From: Mycobacterium sp. OTB74
Lineage (GTDB): Bacteria > Actinomycetota > Actinomycetes > Mycobacteriales > Mycobacteriaceae
Assembly: GCF_029892685.1 (NCBI RefSeq)
Contig: NZ_JARXVD010000009.1
Coordinates: 62,001-126,000, forward strand
Direction: 5' to 3'
Length of the DNA: 64,000 nucleotides
The stretch's first letter is position 1; each line of letters begins with the position of its first letter. The notes below the pieces were generated by a model. It was not told where the DNA came from and searched no databases. It saw only the letters and a list, made by a program, of their open reading frames with translations. The position numbers and the translations under genes were made by a program. Below are positions 53,157-61,578 of this stretch, in pieces.

Positions 53157-54377
53157 ATGACCCAGGCCCCTGAGGTGTCCACCGAGATCCCCGAGTACCC
53201 GATGGAGCGCGATCTGCGCTGCCCATTCGCGCCGCCGCCGCAGATGCTGGGCAATGCCAAAGGCCTGTTCCGGGTGAAGATCTGGAACGGCAGCACGCCA
53301 TGGCTGATCACCGGCCACGCCGAAGCTCGCGAACTGTTCGCCGATTCGCGAATCAGCGTGGACGACCGCAAGCCGGGCTTCCCGCACTGGAACGAGCACA
53401 TGCTGTCCACCGTCGACAAGCGGCCGCGCTCGGTGTTCACCTCCGACGCTGAGGAGCACACCCGATTCCGCCGGATGCTGTCCAAGCCGTTCACCTTCAA
53501 GCGCGTCGAGGGCCTGCGTCAGGCCATCCAGCAGGTTACCGACCAGTGCATCGACGAGATCCTGGCCGGACCACAACCTGCCGACCTGGTAGCCAAGCTG
53601 GCGCTGCCGGTGCCGACTGTGGTGATCAGCGAAATGCTCGGTGTCCCATACGAAGACCACGAGTTCTTTCAGGAGCACGCCAACGCCGGCCTGGCCCGCT
53701 ACGCAGCTGCGGACGCCATGCAGAAGGGCGCGATGAGCCTGCATCAGTACCTCATCAACCTGGTGAAGGAAAAGCAGGCCAACCCGTCCGAGGATGCGGT
53801 GTCGGACCTGGCCGAGCGGGTCACCGCCGGTGAGATCGACGTCAAGGAGGCTGCCCAACTGGGCACCGGGCTGCTGATCGCCGGCCACGAGACCACTGCC
53901 AACATGATCGGCATCGGCATCCTGGCGTTGCTGGAAAACCCGGAGCAGGCCGACTTCCTGCGCGACACCGATGACCCGAAGGCAGTCGCCAACGCGGTCG
54001 AGGAGCTGATGCGCTACCTGTCGATCATCCAGAACGGCCAGCGTCGCATCGCCACCGAGGACATCGAGATCAGTGGCGAGACCATCAAGGCCGGCGACGG
54101 CGTGATCATCGACCTGGCTCCGGCCAACTGGGACGCCAACGCGTACCCGGAGCCGGAAAAGTTGGACCTTCGCCGAGATGCCGGGCAGCAGTTGGGCTTT
54201 GGTTACGGTCGGCACCAGTGCGTCGGGCAGCAGTTGGCCCGCGCGGAACTGCAGATTGTCTTCCAGACGCTGCTGCGCCGCATCCCGACCATGAAGCTGG
54301 CCATCCCGTTCGACGAGGTGCCGTTCAAGCACGACCGCCTCGCCTACGGGGTCTACGAACTTCCCGTTACCTGGTGA
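53157..54377 (+). CDS. Cytochrome P450
   Basis: 406 residues, a soluble bacterial P450. I-helix GLLIAGHETTANM (acid-alcohol pair), ExxR as EELMR, and heme loop FGYGRHQCVGQQLAR with the Cys ligand. CYP105/107-like in general form; substrate unknown. Its ferredoxin is encoded just upstream, while a reductase is not seen in the window. In this cluster it most likely oxidises a ring or methyl carbon early in the pathway. Confidence 0.93.
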   Translation: MTQAPEVSTEIPEYPMERDLRCPFAPPPQMLGNAKGLFRVKIWNGSTPWLITGHAEARELFADSRISVDDRKPGFPHWNEHMLSTVDKRPRSVFTSDAEEHTRFRRMLSKPFTFKRVEGLRQAIQQVTDQCIDEILAGPQPADLVAKLALPVPTVVISEMLGVPYEDHEFFQEHANAGLARYAAADAMQKGAMSLHQYLINLVKEKQANPSEDAVSDLAERVTAGEIDVKEAAQLGTGLLIAGHETTANMIGIGILALLENPEQADFLRDTDDPKAVANAVEELMRYLSIIQNGQRRIATEDIEISGETIKAGDGVIIDLAPANWDANAYPEPEKLDLRRDAGQQLGFGYGRHQCVGQQLARAELQIVFQTLLRRIPTMKLAIPFDEVPFKHDRLAYGVYELPVTW

Positions 54378-54426
54378 TCCTCACCCCTGACTTTCTCAGC
54401 CCCCACAGCCCGATTGGAGTGTCGAA

Positions 54427-55620
54427 GTGACCACCGCGACAACAACGCTCTACCCGCCCGAAGGTTTCGGTGCCCCCAAGGACCGGCGCGGCCACGCGCA
54501 CGGCATCCCCGGGTTGCCGGCCGGTACCACCATCTTCTCGGCTGACAACCACATCTCGGTAGCCGAGGACATCTTCTTCGACAAGTTCCCCGAGGACCTC
54601 AAGGGCGCGGCCCCGCGCATCTGGTACGAGGACGGTGCCTACATGGTGGGCATGAAGGGGAAGACCTGGGTCGGCGGCGATTTCGGCCGCGTGCTCATGC
54701 AGTACGACGACCTCGCCGGCGCGGCCACCAACAACATCGAAGCCCGAATCCGACAGCTCGCGGAAGACGGCATCGACAAGGAGCTGGCCTTCCCGAACGC
54801 GGTGCTGGCCCTGTTCCACTACCCGGACAAGGGTATTCGCGAGCGGGTGTTCCGGATTTACAACGAGGTCATGGCCGACCTGCAGGAACAGTCCAAGGGC
54901 CACTTCTACGGTGTCGGCCTGATCAACTGGTGGGACCCCAAGGGCTGCCGGAGCACGCTGGAAGAGCTGAAGTCGTTGGGCCTCAAGACGTTCCTGTTGC
55001 CGCTGAACCCGGGCAAGGACGACGAGGGCAACATCTACGACTACGGCAGCGCCGAAATGGACGCGGTCTGGGATGTGATCGAGGAGGTCGGCCTGCCGGT
55101 CACCCATCACATCGGCGAGACCCCGCCGAAGACCCCCTGCGAGAACAACAGCGTGGTGGTCGGCATGATGGTCAACGTCGACTCGTTCCGTGAGCAGTTC
55201 GCCAAGTACGTTTTCTCCGGCATCCTGGACCGCCACCCGTCGCTGCAGGTCGGCTGGTTCGAGGGCGGAATCGCCTGGGTGCCAACGGCACTGCAGGACG
55301 CCCAGCACCTGCTGGCTTCCTACCGGCACATGTTCAACCACGAGCTGGCCCACCCGGTGCGGCATTACTGGGACAACCACATGATGGCTTCGTTCATGGT
55401 GGACCCGCTGGGCCTGAAGCTGATCGACGAGATCGGCGTCGACCGGGTCATGTGGTCCAGCGACTACCCGCACAACGAATCCACCTACGGCTACTCGGAG
55501 AAGTCGCTGGCGACTGTGGTCGAAGCGGTCGGCCCGGAGGACGCGGTGAAGATCGTGAGCACTAACGTGCAGCGGTTCCTGGGGCTGCCCACGCGAGGAG
55601 CAATTGGGGAAAAGGAGTGA
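54427..55620 (+). CDS. Amidohydrolase-2-family (ACMSD-like) metal enzyme
   Basis: 397 residues. TIM-barrel amidohydrolase: N-terminal ADNHIS in place of the usual DxHxH, LPVTHHIGE with His ligands, FSGILDRHPSLQVGWFEGG, and the C-terminal metal Asp in VMWSSDYPHNEST. The family includes decarboxylases and hydrolases of ring-cleavage products. Its last residues (PTRGAIGEKE) come from a GCGAGGAGC-type sequence seen also at 22.57 kb. GTG start 54427; overlaps the next gene by GTGA. Confidence 0.86.
   Translation: MTTATTTLYPPEGFGAPKDRRGHAHGIPGLPAGTTIFSADNHISVAEDIFFDKFPEDLKGAAPRIWYEDGAYMVGMKGKTWVGGDFGRVLMQYDDLAGAATNNIEARIRQLAEDGIDKELAFPNAVLALFHYPDKGIRERVFRIYNEVMADLQEQSKGHFYGVGLINWWDPKGCRSTLEELKSLGLKTFLLPLNPGKDDEGNIYDYGSAEMDAVWDVIEEVGLPVTHHIGETPPKTPCENNSVVVGMMVNVDSFREQFAKYVFSGILDRHPSLQVGWFEGGIAWVPTALQDAQHLLASYRHMFNHELAHPVRHYWDNHMMASFMVDPLGLKLIDEIGVDRVMWSSDYPHNESTYGYSEKSLATVVEAVGPEDAVKIVSTNVQRFLGLPTRGAIGEKE
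55589..55607 (+). repeat. Short GCGAGGAGC-type sequence at a gene end
   Basis: CCACGCGAGGAGCAATTGG forms the last codons of the amidohydrolase gene and precedes the next ribosome binding site; it matches 22572-22590 in 15 of 19 positions. Confidence 0.45.
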
Positions 55621-56885
55621 CCACGTCGACGGATGCGGGCGTCACCCAGATCGCCCGGACCGGGTATACGTGGCTTGACATTCCTGCCGAGCCCGACCTC
55701 GGCCGGATGCGTCGGGAAGTCAGTGCGCGCTTGCGCGCCGCGATGGCCGATCAGTGCGTGGATGCCCTTGTGCTGCTGGGCAACAGCAACGTCATGTACG
55801 CCACGGGCATCGCCTGGCCGCTGGCGGATGCAGGACTGTCGCACGTGGAACGGCCCATCGCGATTGTGCTTGCCGACGACGAGCATCCGCATCTGTTCCT
55901 GCCGTTCCGTGAGGGCGCGGCTATGGAGTCGGACCTGCCGGACGATCACCTGCACGGGCCCGTCTACCTCGAATTCGACGAGGGCGTCACTGAATTCGCC
56001 AAGATCCTGGCCGGCTTGGTGCCGGCCGGTGCGACCATCGCGACCGACGAATTGACCGGGGCGATGCGGCGGGCCGGCAGTGCGCTGTTCCCCATCGCGC
56101 CGGTGGATGCCGCCCCGGTGATCGGTGCGGCGAAACTGGTCAAGACCATCGACCAGATCGCCTGCATCCGACGGGCCTGCCAGATCACCGAGCAGGCCAT
56201 TGCCGAGATTCAGAAGTCGTTGGCACCAGGCGTGCGGCAGATCGATCTGTCTGCCGAATTCGTCCGCCGCACTTTCGAACTCGGCGCGACGACCAATATG
56301 TTCGACTCGATCTGGCAGGTCATGCCCGCCTCGCGGGCGGAGGGCACCTGGACCACCACCGGGGATTTGGCGCTTCCGCTGCTGACCTCCGAGCGTGAGC
56401 TCCAACAGGGCGATGTGCTGTGGACCGACGTGTCCATCGCCTATAACGGCTACTGCTCCGACCACGGGCGTACCTGGATTGTCGGGCAAGACCCGACGGC
56501 GGTTCAGCAACGGCAGTTCGACAAGTGGAGTCGGGTCGTCGACGGGGTGCTCGCGGTGACCAAGGCCGGTGCGACCTGTGGTGACCTGGGTCGCGCCGCG
56601 ACCGCGGCCGCCGGCGGAGAGAAGCCGTGGCTGCCGCACTTCTATCTGGGTCACGGCATCGGCACCAGCGCGGCCGAAATGCCGATGATCGGAACGGATC
56701 TCGGTCAGGACTGGGATGACAACTTCGTCTTCCCGGCCGGCATGTTGTTGGTGTTCGAGCCGGTGGTATGGGAGGACGGCACCGGCGGCTATCGCGGCGA
56801 GGAAATCGTGGTGGTCACCGAGGGCGGCTGGATGCCGCTGACCTCATATCCGTACGACCCCTACGAGGTATCCAATGGGAATTGA
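55617..56885 (+). CDS. M24 (pita-bread) family protein with complete metal site
   Basis: 422 residues. N-terminal creatinase-like domain, then the pita-bread fold with all five metal ligands visible: Asp in LWTDVS, Asp in CSDHGRT, His in GHGIG, Glu in VFEPVVW, and Glu in YRGEEIVV. Such proteins are Xaa-Pro peptidases or act on small C-N and carboxyl compounds (creatinase). In this catabolic operon a non-peptide substrate is likely. Overlaps the next gene, a degenerate relative, by 11 bases. Confidence 0.87.
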   Translation: MTTSTDAGVTQIARTGYTWLDIPAEPDLGRMRREVSARLRAAMADQCVDALVLLGNSNVMYATGIAWPLADAGLSHVERPIAIVLADDEHPHLFLPFREGAAMESDLPDDHLHGPVYLEFDEGVTEFAKILAGLVPAGATIATDELTGAMRRAGSALFPIAPVDAAPVIGAAKLVKTIDQIACIRRACQITEQAIAEIQKSLAPGVRQIDLSAEFVRRTFELGATTNMFDSIWQVMPASRAEGTWTTTGDLALPLLTSERELQQGDVLWTDVSIAYNGYCSDHGRTWIVGQDPTAVQQRQFDKWSRVVDGVLAVTKAGATCGDLGRAATAAAGGEKPWLPHFYLGHGIGTSAAEMPMIGTDLGQDWDDNFVFPAGMLLVFEPVVWEDGTGGYRGEEIVVVTEGGWMPLTSYPYDPYEVSNGN

Positions 56886-58014
56886 TATCGAGGCCGACGG
56901 CCGGGCACTGCGCTTCAGCCGCCGGGAGCGTGCGCTGGCGCAGATGGAGGAACACGACCTCGACCTGCTGGTTCTCGGCAGGCAGGCCAACGTCCGTTAC
57001 GTCTCCGGTGCCCCGCAGCTGTGGGTGGTGGGTACGCGACCGTTCGGGCCGATCTGTACGTTCGTCCGGGCGACCGGTGAGATACACCTGAACAGCACAT
57101 GGGACGAGGGCATTCCCGAGGAGATCCCGCACGAGAATCTCTACGGCTTTGCCTGGAACCCGATGACTCTGGTGGGCATACTGCAGAACATCAAGGGTGC
57201 CGATACGGCGAAACGAGTCGGAACCGATGCTCTGACACCGACTTTCGCCAAGCTGCTGGCCATGGCCTTCCCGAATGCCGAGTTGGTCGACGGTGAGCTG
57301 GCGATGCGCGCGGCCCGCCGGATCAAGACCCCGGAAGAGATCTCGGCGCTGCGGCGGGCGCTGGCGGTTGCCGAGCAGGGGCTGGCAAAGGGCGTCGCCG
57401 AGCTGACTCCGGGAACAACCGAGAAGAACCTCGCCGGTGCGATCCTCGAGGCCGAAGCTGCTGGAGGGGTGAGCACCCCGGCGACGCAGGACGCCGCCTG
57501 GGTTACCTCGAAGGACCATCCTTGGCGGCGAGCCGAAGGCGACGGCCGAGTGCAGGAGGGCGACCTGGTGGCTCTCTCGGCGGGTGTGCTTGCCGACGGT
57601 TATGTCGCAGAGGTCGTGCGCACGGTCTATGTCGGCGAGCCGACGGACGCCGTTCGGTCGTTGTACCGACGCCGGGATGACCTGTGGGACAGGCTGGTTG
57701 ACGCCTGCCGCCCCGGCAAACCGACCAGTGCGCTGCTGGACGCATACGAGCAGGCGGGTGAACGGTTGCCGGCGATGCCGGTGGCGCACGGCCTCGGACT
57801 CGGATTCGACCCGCCGGTGGTGTCGCAGAACCTGCGGGCCACCGCAGAAGCGGAGACCCTCGAGGAGGGCATGGTCCTGGCCGTCACCGGCTACGTCTGG
57901 GAGCAGGGCGTTGGCGCGGTGTTCACCCGAGATGCCGTCGTCATCGGTGCGAGTGGTCCCGAAGTGCTGACCCAGGCCCCAGCGGGCAGTGGTGTCGTCG
58001 CTGCCGCCGGTTGA
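56875..58014 (+). CDS. M24-family protein with degenerate metal site (pseudo-enzyme)
   Basis: 379 residues. The fold is retained (RALALAQ-like N-terminus RRERALAQMEEHDLDLLVLG, EISALRRALAVAEQGLAKGVAELTPG, VAHGLGLGFDPPVV), but the metal ligands are mostly lost: the first Asp region reads LSAGVLADGY, the second YVAEVVRTV (Asp to Glu), the Glu region VTGYVWEQ, and the last FTRDAVVIG. Only the His remains. It probably pairs with the complete M24 protein encoded just upstream, as a structural or regulatory subunit, since the genes overlap. Confidence 0.84.
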   Translation: MGIDIEADGRALRFSRRERALAQMEEHDLDLLVLGRQANVRYVSGAPQLWVVGTRPFGPICTFVRATGEIHLNSTWDEGIPEEIPHENLYGFAWNPMTLVGILQNIKGADTAKRVGTDALTPTFAKLLAMAFPNAELVDGELAMRAARRIKTPEEISALRRALAVAEQGLAKGVAELTPGTTEKNLAGAILEAEAAGGVSTPATQDAAWVTSKDHPWRRAEGDGRVQEGDLVALSAGVLADGYVAEVVRTVYVGEPTDAVRSLYRRRDDLWDRLVDACRPGKPTSALLDAYEQAGERLPAMPVAHGLGLGFDPPVVSQNLRATAEAETLEEGMVLAVTGYVWEQGVGAVFTRDAVVIGASGPEVLTQAPAGSGVVAAAG

Positions 58015-58056
58015 CCATTCCTTTCGAGAACGCCACTGCTGCAAAGGAGCTGATTG

Positions 58057-59016
58057 ATGGCGGACCGTCCGACCCCGGAAGAGATCATTCTCTACGAGAA
58101 GGACCCCAAGACCAAGATCGCGACCATCACGTTCAATCGGCCGGATTTCCTCAACGCGCCGACTTCGATGGCCCGGTTGCGGTATGCCGATATATTGCGC
58201 GCGGCAAATGCTGACAACGACGTCAAGGTGGTGATCATCCGCGGCGTCGGGGACAACCTGGGCAGCGGCGCGGATCTGCCGGAGTTCATGGAGGGCAACG
58301 ACAATCCGGCGGTGCGACTGGCCGAGCTGCGACTGGAGGATGACGGCGTTGGCGAGGTTAGTTACCCCCCTAAGGGCACCTTCCGTAACGGCGCGACCAT
58401 CAGCGCGTGGTACGCCAACTCCCAGGCCGGAAACCGGGCGCTGCAGGACTTCAAGAAGATCAGCATCGTGGAGGCCAAGGGCTACTGCTACGGCTGGCAC
58501 TTCTACCAGTGCGCGGACGCTGATCTGGTGATCTCGTCGGACGACGCGCTGTTCGGGCATCCGTCGTTCCGGTATCACGGCTGGGGGCCACGGATGTGGA
58601 CCTGGGTTCAGATGATGGGGCTGCGCAAGTTCCAGGAGATGGTCTTCACCGGCCGGCCATTCACCGCTGCCGAGATGTACGACAGCAACTTCCTGAACAA
58701 GGTCGTGGCCCGGGATCAACTGGAGGCCGAGGTGCAGAAGTACGCTTTGGCTTGTGCCCGGAACCGACCGGTGGACACCGTCTTTCAGCAGAAGATGTTC
58801 TTCGAGATCTTCAAACAGCAGCAGGGCGAGTACATGGGCAGCCTGCTCACCGCGTTCTTCGAGTCGATGGGCAACGGTGTTGCCAACGACAGCGACGACG
58901 ACCTGGATATGTTCGAGTCGATCGATTCCGGGCTGTCGGCCGCAGTCAACGACAACGACAGCAAGTTCCCACCCGACTTCCGGTTGTCCAAGAAGAACCG
59001 GGCGAAACCTGAATAG
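58057..59016 (+). CDS. Crotonase-fold protein, divergent
   Basis: 319 residues. ITFNRPDFLNAPTSMARLRYADIL and the oxyanion loop RGVGDNLGSGADLPEFM show the fold. The second motif KGYCYGWHFYQCADADLVISSDDALFGHPSFRYHG has His and Ser where hydratases have Glu144 and Glu164. A C-terminal extension of about 60 residues, Asp-rich, is unusual. It may catalyse a hydrolytic or retro-Claisen-type step on a CoA ester. ATG 58057 with AAAGGAG upstream; it precedes the CoA transferase by 4 bases. Confidence 0.8.
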   Translation: MADRPTPEEIILYEKDPKTKIATITFNRPDFLNAPTSMARLRYADILRAANADNDVKVVIIRGVGDNLGSGADLPEFMEGNDNPAVRLAELRLEDDGVGEVSYPPKGTFRNGATISAWYANSQAGNRALQDFKKISIVEAKGYCYGWHFYQCADADLVISSDDALFGHPSFRYHGWGPRMWTWVQMMGLRKFQEMVFTGRPFTAAEMYDSNFLNKVVARDQLEAEVQKYALACARNRPVDTVFQQKMFFEIFKQQQGEYMGSLLTAFFESMGNGVANDSDDDLDMFESIDSGLSAAVNDNDSKFPPDFRLSKKNRAKPE

Positions 59017-59020
59017 GGAT

Positions 59021-61390
59021 ATGACAGCACCACTTGACGGCTACACCGTCATCGACTTGTCCAGCGGAATCGCTGGCGGCTACTGCACCAAGATTCTGGC
59101 CGACGGCGGCGCCGACGTGATCAAAGTCGAGGCACCGGAAGGTGATCCGCTGCGGCGGTGGTCGGCCTCGGGTGCCGATTTCGACGGTGACGGTGCGCTG
59201 TTCAATTTTCTGGCCGGCGGTAAGAAGTCGGTGGTGGCACCTGGCGGCCAGTCACTCGATCAACTGATCGCCGGTGCTGACGCGGTGGTGTGGTCCCCGG
59301 AATCTGCTGTCGCCCAGCAGGTATCGCCGACCGAGCTGTTCGAGCGCCATCCCCACCTGATCGTCACCGCCATCACCCCGTTCGGCCTGGACGGGCCGTG
59401 GCATGACCGGGCGGCCACCGAGTTGACCCTGCAGGCCTGGTCCGGCGGCGTGATCGGCATCGGCCGGGGCTGCCAGGACCGGGCCCCGGTATCCATCGGC
59501 GGGCAGGTGGGCAACTGGGTGACCGGTGCCTATGCGGCGGCGTTGACGCTGGCGTTCCGGACCCGCGCCCTGCGCGACGGACACGGCGAGCTGATCGACC
59601 TGTCCATGCTGGAAGCCGACGTCCTCGGTCTGACCTACTACCCGGTGACCTACTTCGAGATGCTGGGTCGGCCGTGGCGTACCGAACGCAAGCCCACCGT
59701 GCCCGGCGTCGCGGAGGCCGCCGACGGTCTGGTCGCATTGGGTTGCGGCACCGCGCAGCAGTGGTGGGACCTGTGTGCCATGTCGGGCCATGACGAGTGG
59801 ATCGACGAGACCTCCGAGCTCACCATCACCGAGCAGGCCAATCTGCACGCCGAGGAACTCTACGAGTGGGTGCGGGCCCAGAATGTCGACGACGTCCGGG
59901 ATCTGGCCTCGGCGTTCCGGATTCCCAACTCGCCGGTCGGCAACGGTGAAAACGTCACGACGATGGATCATTTCGTCGAGCGCGGTGCCTTCGTCACAAA
60001 TCCGCATTACGGGTTCACCCAGCCGACCTACCCGTACCGACTGAGCGGTGTCACCCTTCGGGAACCGGCACCTGCGCCCCAGCTCGGCGAGCACACAGAC
60101 GGCCTCGCGGTATCGCAGCCGCGCCCAGAGCCTGAGGGCAAGCCGGACCAGGATCGGTTGCCGTTCACGGGCCTTCGGGTGCTGGACATGACGACGTTCT
60201 GGGCCGGCCCGTCCGGCACCCATCTGCTGGGCATGCTCGGTGCCGATGTGATCCACCTCGAGTCGACCCCACGCCCCGACGGCACCCGGCTGATCGCTGG
60301 AATTCCGGCTTCGGTCGAGCAGTGGTGGGAACGCTCGCCGATCTTCAGCGCGCTCAACACCAACAAGCGTGGGCTGACCGTCGACTTCCAGACCGACGAG
60401 GGACGGGATGTGTTGCGGCGCCTGGTCGCAACCAGTGACGTGGTGGTGGAGAATTTCACCCCGCGGGTTATCGATCAGATCGGTATGGACTTCGCCTCAC
60501 TGCGCGAGATCCGCGACGACATCATCATGCTGCGGATGCCCGGTTTCGGGTTGGACGGGCCGTGGCGGGACAACCCGGCATTCGCCTATGTCATCGAGGA
60601 TGCATCCGGATTGAGCTGGCTCACCGGGTTTCCAGACCGCACACCCTTCGAGCCGTACTCGGTGGGTGACCCCAACGCCGGCATCCACGCGGTCAGTGGT
60701 CTGTTGCTGGCGCTGGAACACCGGCGCCGGACCGGTGAGGGGGTGCTGGTGGAGGCCTCGATGGTCGATGCGGCGCTCAACATCGCCGCCGAACAGGTCA
60801 TCGAGCACTCCGCGTACGGCGCTCTGCTGCAGCGCGACGGCAACCGCGGACCGACCGCGGCACCGCAGAACATCTACCGCACCAACGAGATCGACGAGTT
60901 CGGCCGCGATGACAGCTGGGTGGCCATTGCTGTGCAGACCGACGCGCAGTGGCACGCGCTCTGCGGTGCGCTCGGTGATCCAGCGTGGGCGGTCACATCA
61001 TGGGACGCCGCAAGCCGGCGGGCCAATCACGACCTGATCGATGAGAACTTGGCAGCCTGGTGCCGCGCGCGCTCTGGCGACGAGATCGTCGAAACTCTCT
61101 GGCCGGCAGGCGTTCCGGTGGCCAAGGTGATGCAGCCGCACCGCCAGACCGAACTGGCTCAGCTGGAGCACCGTGGATTCTTCGAGCACGTCGGCCACCC
61201 GGTCAACAGCCCCGCGTCGCACAGCACGCTTCCGGTGAACCTGGCCAACGGCCCGAGTGCCTTCCACCGGACGGCCGCACCGTTGCTCGGCGAGCACAAC
61301 CACGAGCTGCTGGCCGAACTGGGCCTGTCTGACGACGAGATCGCCGTGCTGGCCGAAAAGGGCGTGATCGGCACCCAACCCAGGCGCTGA
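59021..61390 (+). CDS. Tandem CaiB/BaiF CoA transferase fusion
   Basis: 789 residues made of two family III CoA-transferase domains. Domain 1 (about 1-370): GYTVIDLSSGIAGGYCTKILADGGADVIKVE and IDLSMLEADVLG, where the catalytic Asp position appears to be Glu. Domain 2 (about 385-780): GLRVLDMTTFWAGPSGTHLLGMLGADVIHLE, LNTNKRGLTVDF and VEASMVDAALNIA with the Asp kept. The usual enzyme is a dimer of separate chains, so this is an internal pseudo-dimer with perhaps one active site. It would activate the acid of the pathway as a CoA ester. Last gene of the cluster. Confidence 0.88.
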   Translation: MTAPLDGYTVIDLSSGIAGGYCTKILADGGADVIKVEAPEGDPLRRWSASGADFDGDGALFNFLAGGKKSVVAPGGQSLDQLIAGADAVVWSPESAVAQQVSPTELFERHPHLIVTAITPFGLDGPWHDRAATELTLQAWSGGVIGIGRGCQDRAPVSIGGQVGNWVTGAYAAALTLAFRTRALRDGHGELIDLSMLEADVLGLTYYPVTYFEMLGRPWRTERKPTVPGVAEAADGLVALGCGTAQQWWDLCAMSGHDEWIDETSELTITEQANLHAEELYEWVRAQNVDDVRDLASAFRIPNSPVGNGENVTTMDHFVERGAFVTNPHYGFTQPTYPYRLSGVTLREPAPAPQLGEHTDGLAVSQPRPEPEGKPDQDRLPFTGLRVLDMTTFWAGPSGTHLLGMLGADVIHLESTPRPDGTRLIAGIPASVEQWWERSPIFSALNTNKRGLTVDFQTDEGRDVLRRLVATSDVVVENFTPRVIDQIGMDFASLREIRDDIIMLRMPGFGLDGPWRDNPAFAYVIEDASGLSWLTGFPDRTPFEPYSVGDPNAGIHAVSGLLLALEHRRRTGEGVLVEASMVDAALNIAAEQVIEHSAYGALLQRDGNRGPTAAPQNIYRTNEIDEFGRDDSWVAIAVQTDAQWHALCGALGDPAWAVTSWDAASRRANHDLIDENLAAWCRARSGDEIVETLWPAGVPVAKVMQPHRQTELAQLEHRGFFEHVGHPVNSPASHSTLPVNLANGPSAFHRTAAPLLGEHNHELLAELGLSDDEIAVLAEKGVIGTQPRR

Positions 61391-61527
61391 TGCCGCTAGC
61401 GAACCGGCGGTAGCACGGCGCCGACCAGGGTGTGCTGCCACCGGTGAATTCTTCGAAATGTGTGACGGCGTAGACAGATTGGTTGGAGCGCAACGTGCCC
61501 CCGGGGCGGAAGGCCTGAGTTACAAAG

Positions 61528-61564
61528 CCTGAACCCCCGCGGAAAAGTTCCGCGGGGGTTCAGG
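61528..61564. terminator. Strong bidirectional hairpin terminator
   Basis: A perfect 17-base stem (61528-61544 with 61548-61564, GAACCCCCGCGGAA) and a 3-base loop, between the convergent CoA transferase and SDR genes. No T-run follows, as is usual in mycobacteria. Confidence 0.8.
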
Positions 61565-61578
61565 GATATCCAATTGAA

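Noticed and set aside
53010..54332. Minus-strand open frame opposite the P450
   Set aside because: No protein-like motifs; the plus strand encodes an intact P450 and ferredoxin.
56815..58719. 634-codon minus-strand frame opposite the second M24 and crotonase-fold genes
   Set aside because: Biased His/Arg-rich composition typical of antisense frames, no domain seen.
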